DNA of 35,713 nucleotides from Actinomycetota bacterium (GTDB lineage: Bacteria > Actinomycetota > Actinomycetes > Streptosporangiales > Streptosporangiaceae), in NCBI GenBank assembly GCA_021324595.1, contig JAJPIV010000020.1, positions 1-35,713 on the forward strand. Reading direction: 5' to 3'. The notes below the pieces were generated by a model. The model had not been told where the DNA came from and ran no database searches. It saw only the letters and a program-made list of their open reading frames with translations. The position numbers were made by a program, and so were the translations under genes. Of this stretch, positions 34,418-35,713 are shown in pieces; within the stretch, counting starts at the first letter, position 1; each line of letters begins with the position of its first letter.

Positions 34418-34454
34418 GGATGGCAACCAGGCACTTTATCTGGTCGTGCCATCC
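34418..34454. promoter_or_regulatory. 13-bp inverted repeat between divergent genes
   Basis: GGATGGCAACCAG (34418-34430) pairs with CTGGT and TGCCATCC (34440-34444 and 34447-34454), with a two-base CG bulge and a nine-base AT-rich loop (34431-34439). It sits in the 248-bp gap between the SseB-like gene and the plus-strand unknown pair, so it is upstream of both. This favours an operator or leader hairpin over a terminator. Confidence 0.5.
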
Positions 34455-34580
34455 GGCCCGGATCAGGCGCCAGTACCCTGGCTCCAGCAGCAGGCAGCGC
34501 CTCTCGCGGACGTGTGAGTCCGTGACGAGCGAGATGAGAACCTCATGGAGCCGCATCCAAGCATGATCACAGGGGAGCGA

Positions 34581-35066
34581 GTGCGGAACATCCCTCGGCA
34601 ACCACTGCTCATCGAGGCGGGGACGCCGATGTGCAAGCCGGTCCCGCCCCGGCTGGTGGAGCCCTACCTGACCGGGCGCAGGACGGTCATCGCCGGGTTC
34701 GCCTACCGCGCGGCGGACTGCGCGTTCAGCGGGCCGGGCGAGTACTACGAGGCGCTCGATCTGGGATACGAAGGCTCGGACTTCCTTCCCGACATGCCCG
34801 AGCTGTACCTGCTGCGCTGGCTGGCGACCGGACCGGGGGGCTACCTGGTGCCGTACTCGGTCCAGCACGGCGGCGACTGGACGGGCAAGCCGCCGTTCAC
34901 CGGCACCGGCTACACCTCATGGGCGGTCCGCCCGATCCCGGAGTTCTACATCGACCTGATGCCGATACCGGTCGGGACCGAGATCCACCGGATCACCGCC
35001 GCCCAGGCAGACTTCATCGCGCGCTATGACGGCCAGGTCTGGCTGCGACCCGCCGAGGGGATCTGA
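34581..35066 (+). CDS. Hypothetical protein, first of an unknown gene pair
   Basis: A 161-residue soluble protein that I do not recognise. There is no signal peptide or membrane segment. It is rich in aromatic residues, with short glycine-turn motifs such as FTGTGYTSWAVRPIPEFYIDL and a conserved-looking close RYDGQVWLRP. I chose GTG at 34581, preceded by AGGGGAG; ATG codons at 34545, 34563 and 34629 are alternatives, and the last would start MCKPVPPRL. It is followed five bases later by the next gene, so the two form an operon. Divergent from the SseB-like gene. Codon use (strong GC at third positions) is like that of its neighbours, so there is no sign of recent transfer. Confidence 0.65.
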   Translation: MRNIPRQPLLIEAGTPMCKPVPPRLVEPYLTGRRTVIAGFAYRAADCAFSGPGEYYEALDLGYEGSDFLPDMPELYLLRWLATGPGGYLVPYSVQHGGDWTGKPPFTGTGYTSWAVRPIPEFYIDLMPIPVGTEIHRITAAQADFIARYDGQVWLRPAEGI

Positions 35067-35071
35067 GAACG

Positions 35072-35713
35072 ATGCGATACCGACTGCTCGCCAGCTACCA
35101 GGGCGCCCCCTACGAGGTGGGCGTGGGGCCAACCGGCTCTGACGTCGTCTTGTTCGCCGCCTGCCCGCCGCCGGAGGACCTGCAGTTCGAGCCGGCCACC
35201 GGGCACTGGCGCAAGCCGGTCAGCCGGGCCGAGGTCCAGGCGTTGCACGAGTCCCGGCCGGTCGGCCTGTTCCGCGGCGACCGCTGCGTCGTCCTCGATG
35301 ACCTGGGCGACCGGCTGCACATCGCCTACCTGGGACACGACGCGCTCCGGGCCGAGCAGCTCGGCTACTGGGAGGTCGACCGCGGCGTCTTCGAGCTGAT
35401 CACGCCCCGGCAGGAGGTGACCGACATCGTGGAGCAGCGGCTGCCATTCCCGCCGCCTCCGCCGCCGGCGGTCCTCGGCCCGGGTCCCGACGCCCGGCAA
35501 CACTCCGCGTCCCAGCCGCCGGAAGCGGTGCCCAACGGATATGCGCCGTTGCCGCCGCCGGAGACGGCGCAGGCCGCGAACGGCGGCGACTACGGATACC
35601 GCCAGCCCCCGGTGCCCGCCGGGCTCGCCGGCATCTCTTCCGGGCCGGCCACCTCCGCGCCGGCCGCCCCGCCCCCGGTCACCCCCGCGCCGGCCGCCCC
35701 GCCCCCGGTCACC
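35072..35713 (+). CDS. Hypothetical protein with proline-rich tail, cut by window end
   Basis: The first 214 residues of a longer protein. Residues 1-123 look globular (MRYRLLASYQGAPYEVGVG at the start; DRCVVLDDLGDRLHIAYLGHD and QLGYWEVDRGVFELITPRQEV further on). From about 124 a Pro/Ala-rich linker runs to the window edge and includes two copies of APAAPPPVTP. No signal peptide or membrane helix is visible. A folded N-domain plus long Pro-rich linker suggests a modular protein with another domain beyond the window. I do not recognise the N-domain. The ATG at 35072 is five bases after the preceding stop, so the two genes are very likely co-translated and functionally paired. Confidence 0.75.
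   Translation, partial: MRYRLLASYQGAPYEVGVGPTGSDVVLFAACPPPEDLQFEPATGHWRKPVSRAEVQALHESRPVGLFRGDRCVVLDDLGDRLHIAYLGHDALRAEQLGYWEVDRGVFELITPRQEVTDIVEQRLPFPPPPPPAVLGPGPDARQHSASQPPEAVPNGYAPLPPPETAQAANGGDYGYRQPPVPAGLAGISSGPATSAPAAPPPVTPAPAAPPPVT
35657..35713. repeat. 30-bp tandem repeat at window end
   Basis: A 30-bp unit (35657-35686) is followed by 27 bases of an identical copy (35687-35713) that runs off the window. It encodes the decapeptide APAAPPPVTP in frame in the Pro-rich tail of the last gene; more copies may follow outside. Confidence 0.85.

Noticed and set aside
34581-35066. Possible TNT-type NAD glycohydrolase toxin domain in the first unknown gene
   Set aside because: The phrase GGYLVPYS followed by PIPVG recalled TNT-like toxins, but the typical core motifs and catalytic pattern do not line up, so I left the function open.

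Overview
The window is a very GC-rich chromosomal segment (roughly 70-75% by eye) from an actinomycete. It carries the division and cell wall (dcw) cluster in its actinobacterial order: mraZ, rsmH, ftsL, ftsI, murE, murF, mraY, murD, ftsW, murG, murC, ftsQ, ftsZ, pgeF, yggS, sepF, yggT, divIVA. Other actinobacterial marks are SepF in place of FtsA/ZipA, a DUF3040 protein, type II dehydroquinase, an F420-type luciferase-like oxidoreductase and GTG/TTG starts. MurE has the DNPR motif of meso-diaminopimelate-adding enzymes. I cannot place the genus. I see no tRNA, rRNA, insertion sequence, prophage or CRISPR array.

Layout. (1) 1-19382, minus strand: the dcw cluster, read right to left. Most adjacent genes overlap by 4 bp. 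It makes UDP-MurNAc-pentapeptide (murE/F/C/D), lipid I and II (mraY, murG), the septal polymerase FtsW-FtsI with FtsL/FtsQ, the FtsZ ring, the SepF anchor and the DivIVA polar scaffold. The only large gaps lie upstream of ftsZ (4125-4465), upstream of mraZ, and between mraZ and rsmH. Each holds regulatory structure: a promoter, an inverted repeat and a hairpin before ftsZ; four GTGG boxes at exact 10-bp spacing over the mraZ promoter; and a folded RNA with a CUUCCCC loop before rsmH that fits the mraW RNA motif. (2) 19383-19798: a divergent control region with a 21-bp tandem repeat. (3) 19799-24846, plus strand: a MoxR ATPase, DUF58 protein and membrane transglutaminase operon. (4) 24978-34332, minus strand: an SseB-like gene, aroC-aroK-aroB-aroQ (shikimate pathway), a luciferase-like monooxygenase, pepQ, efp, nusB, dinB and a DUF3040 protein. 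(5) 34581 to the end, plus strand: two adjacent genes of unknown function, the second with a proline-rich repeat tail cut off by the window edge.

The most unusual general trait is the number of short GC-rich tandem repeats (15, 20, 21, 27, 30 and 57 bp periods) at gene ends, in disordered protein tails and in control regions. The best candidates for follow-up are the rsmH leader RNA, the MraZ box array, the ftsZ leader, two probable leaderless promoters (pepQ and the SseB-like gene) and the unknown gene pair at the right end.
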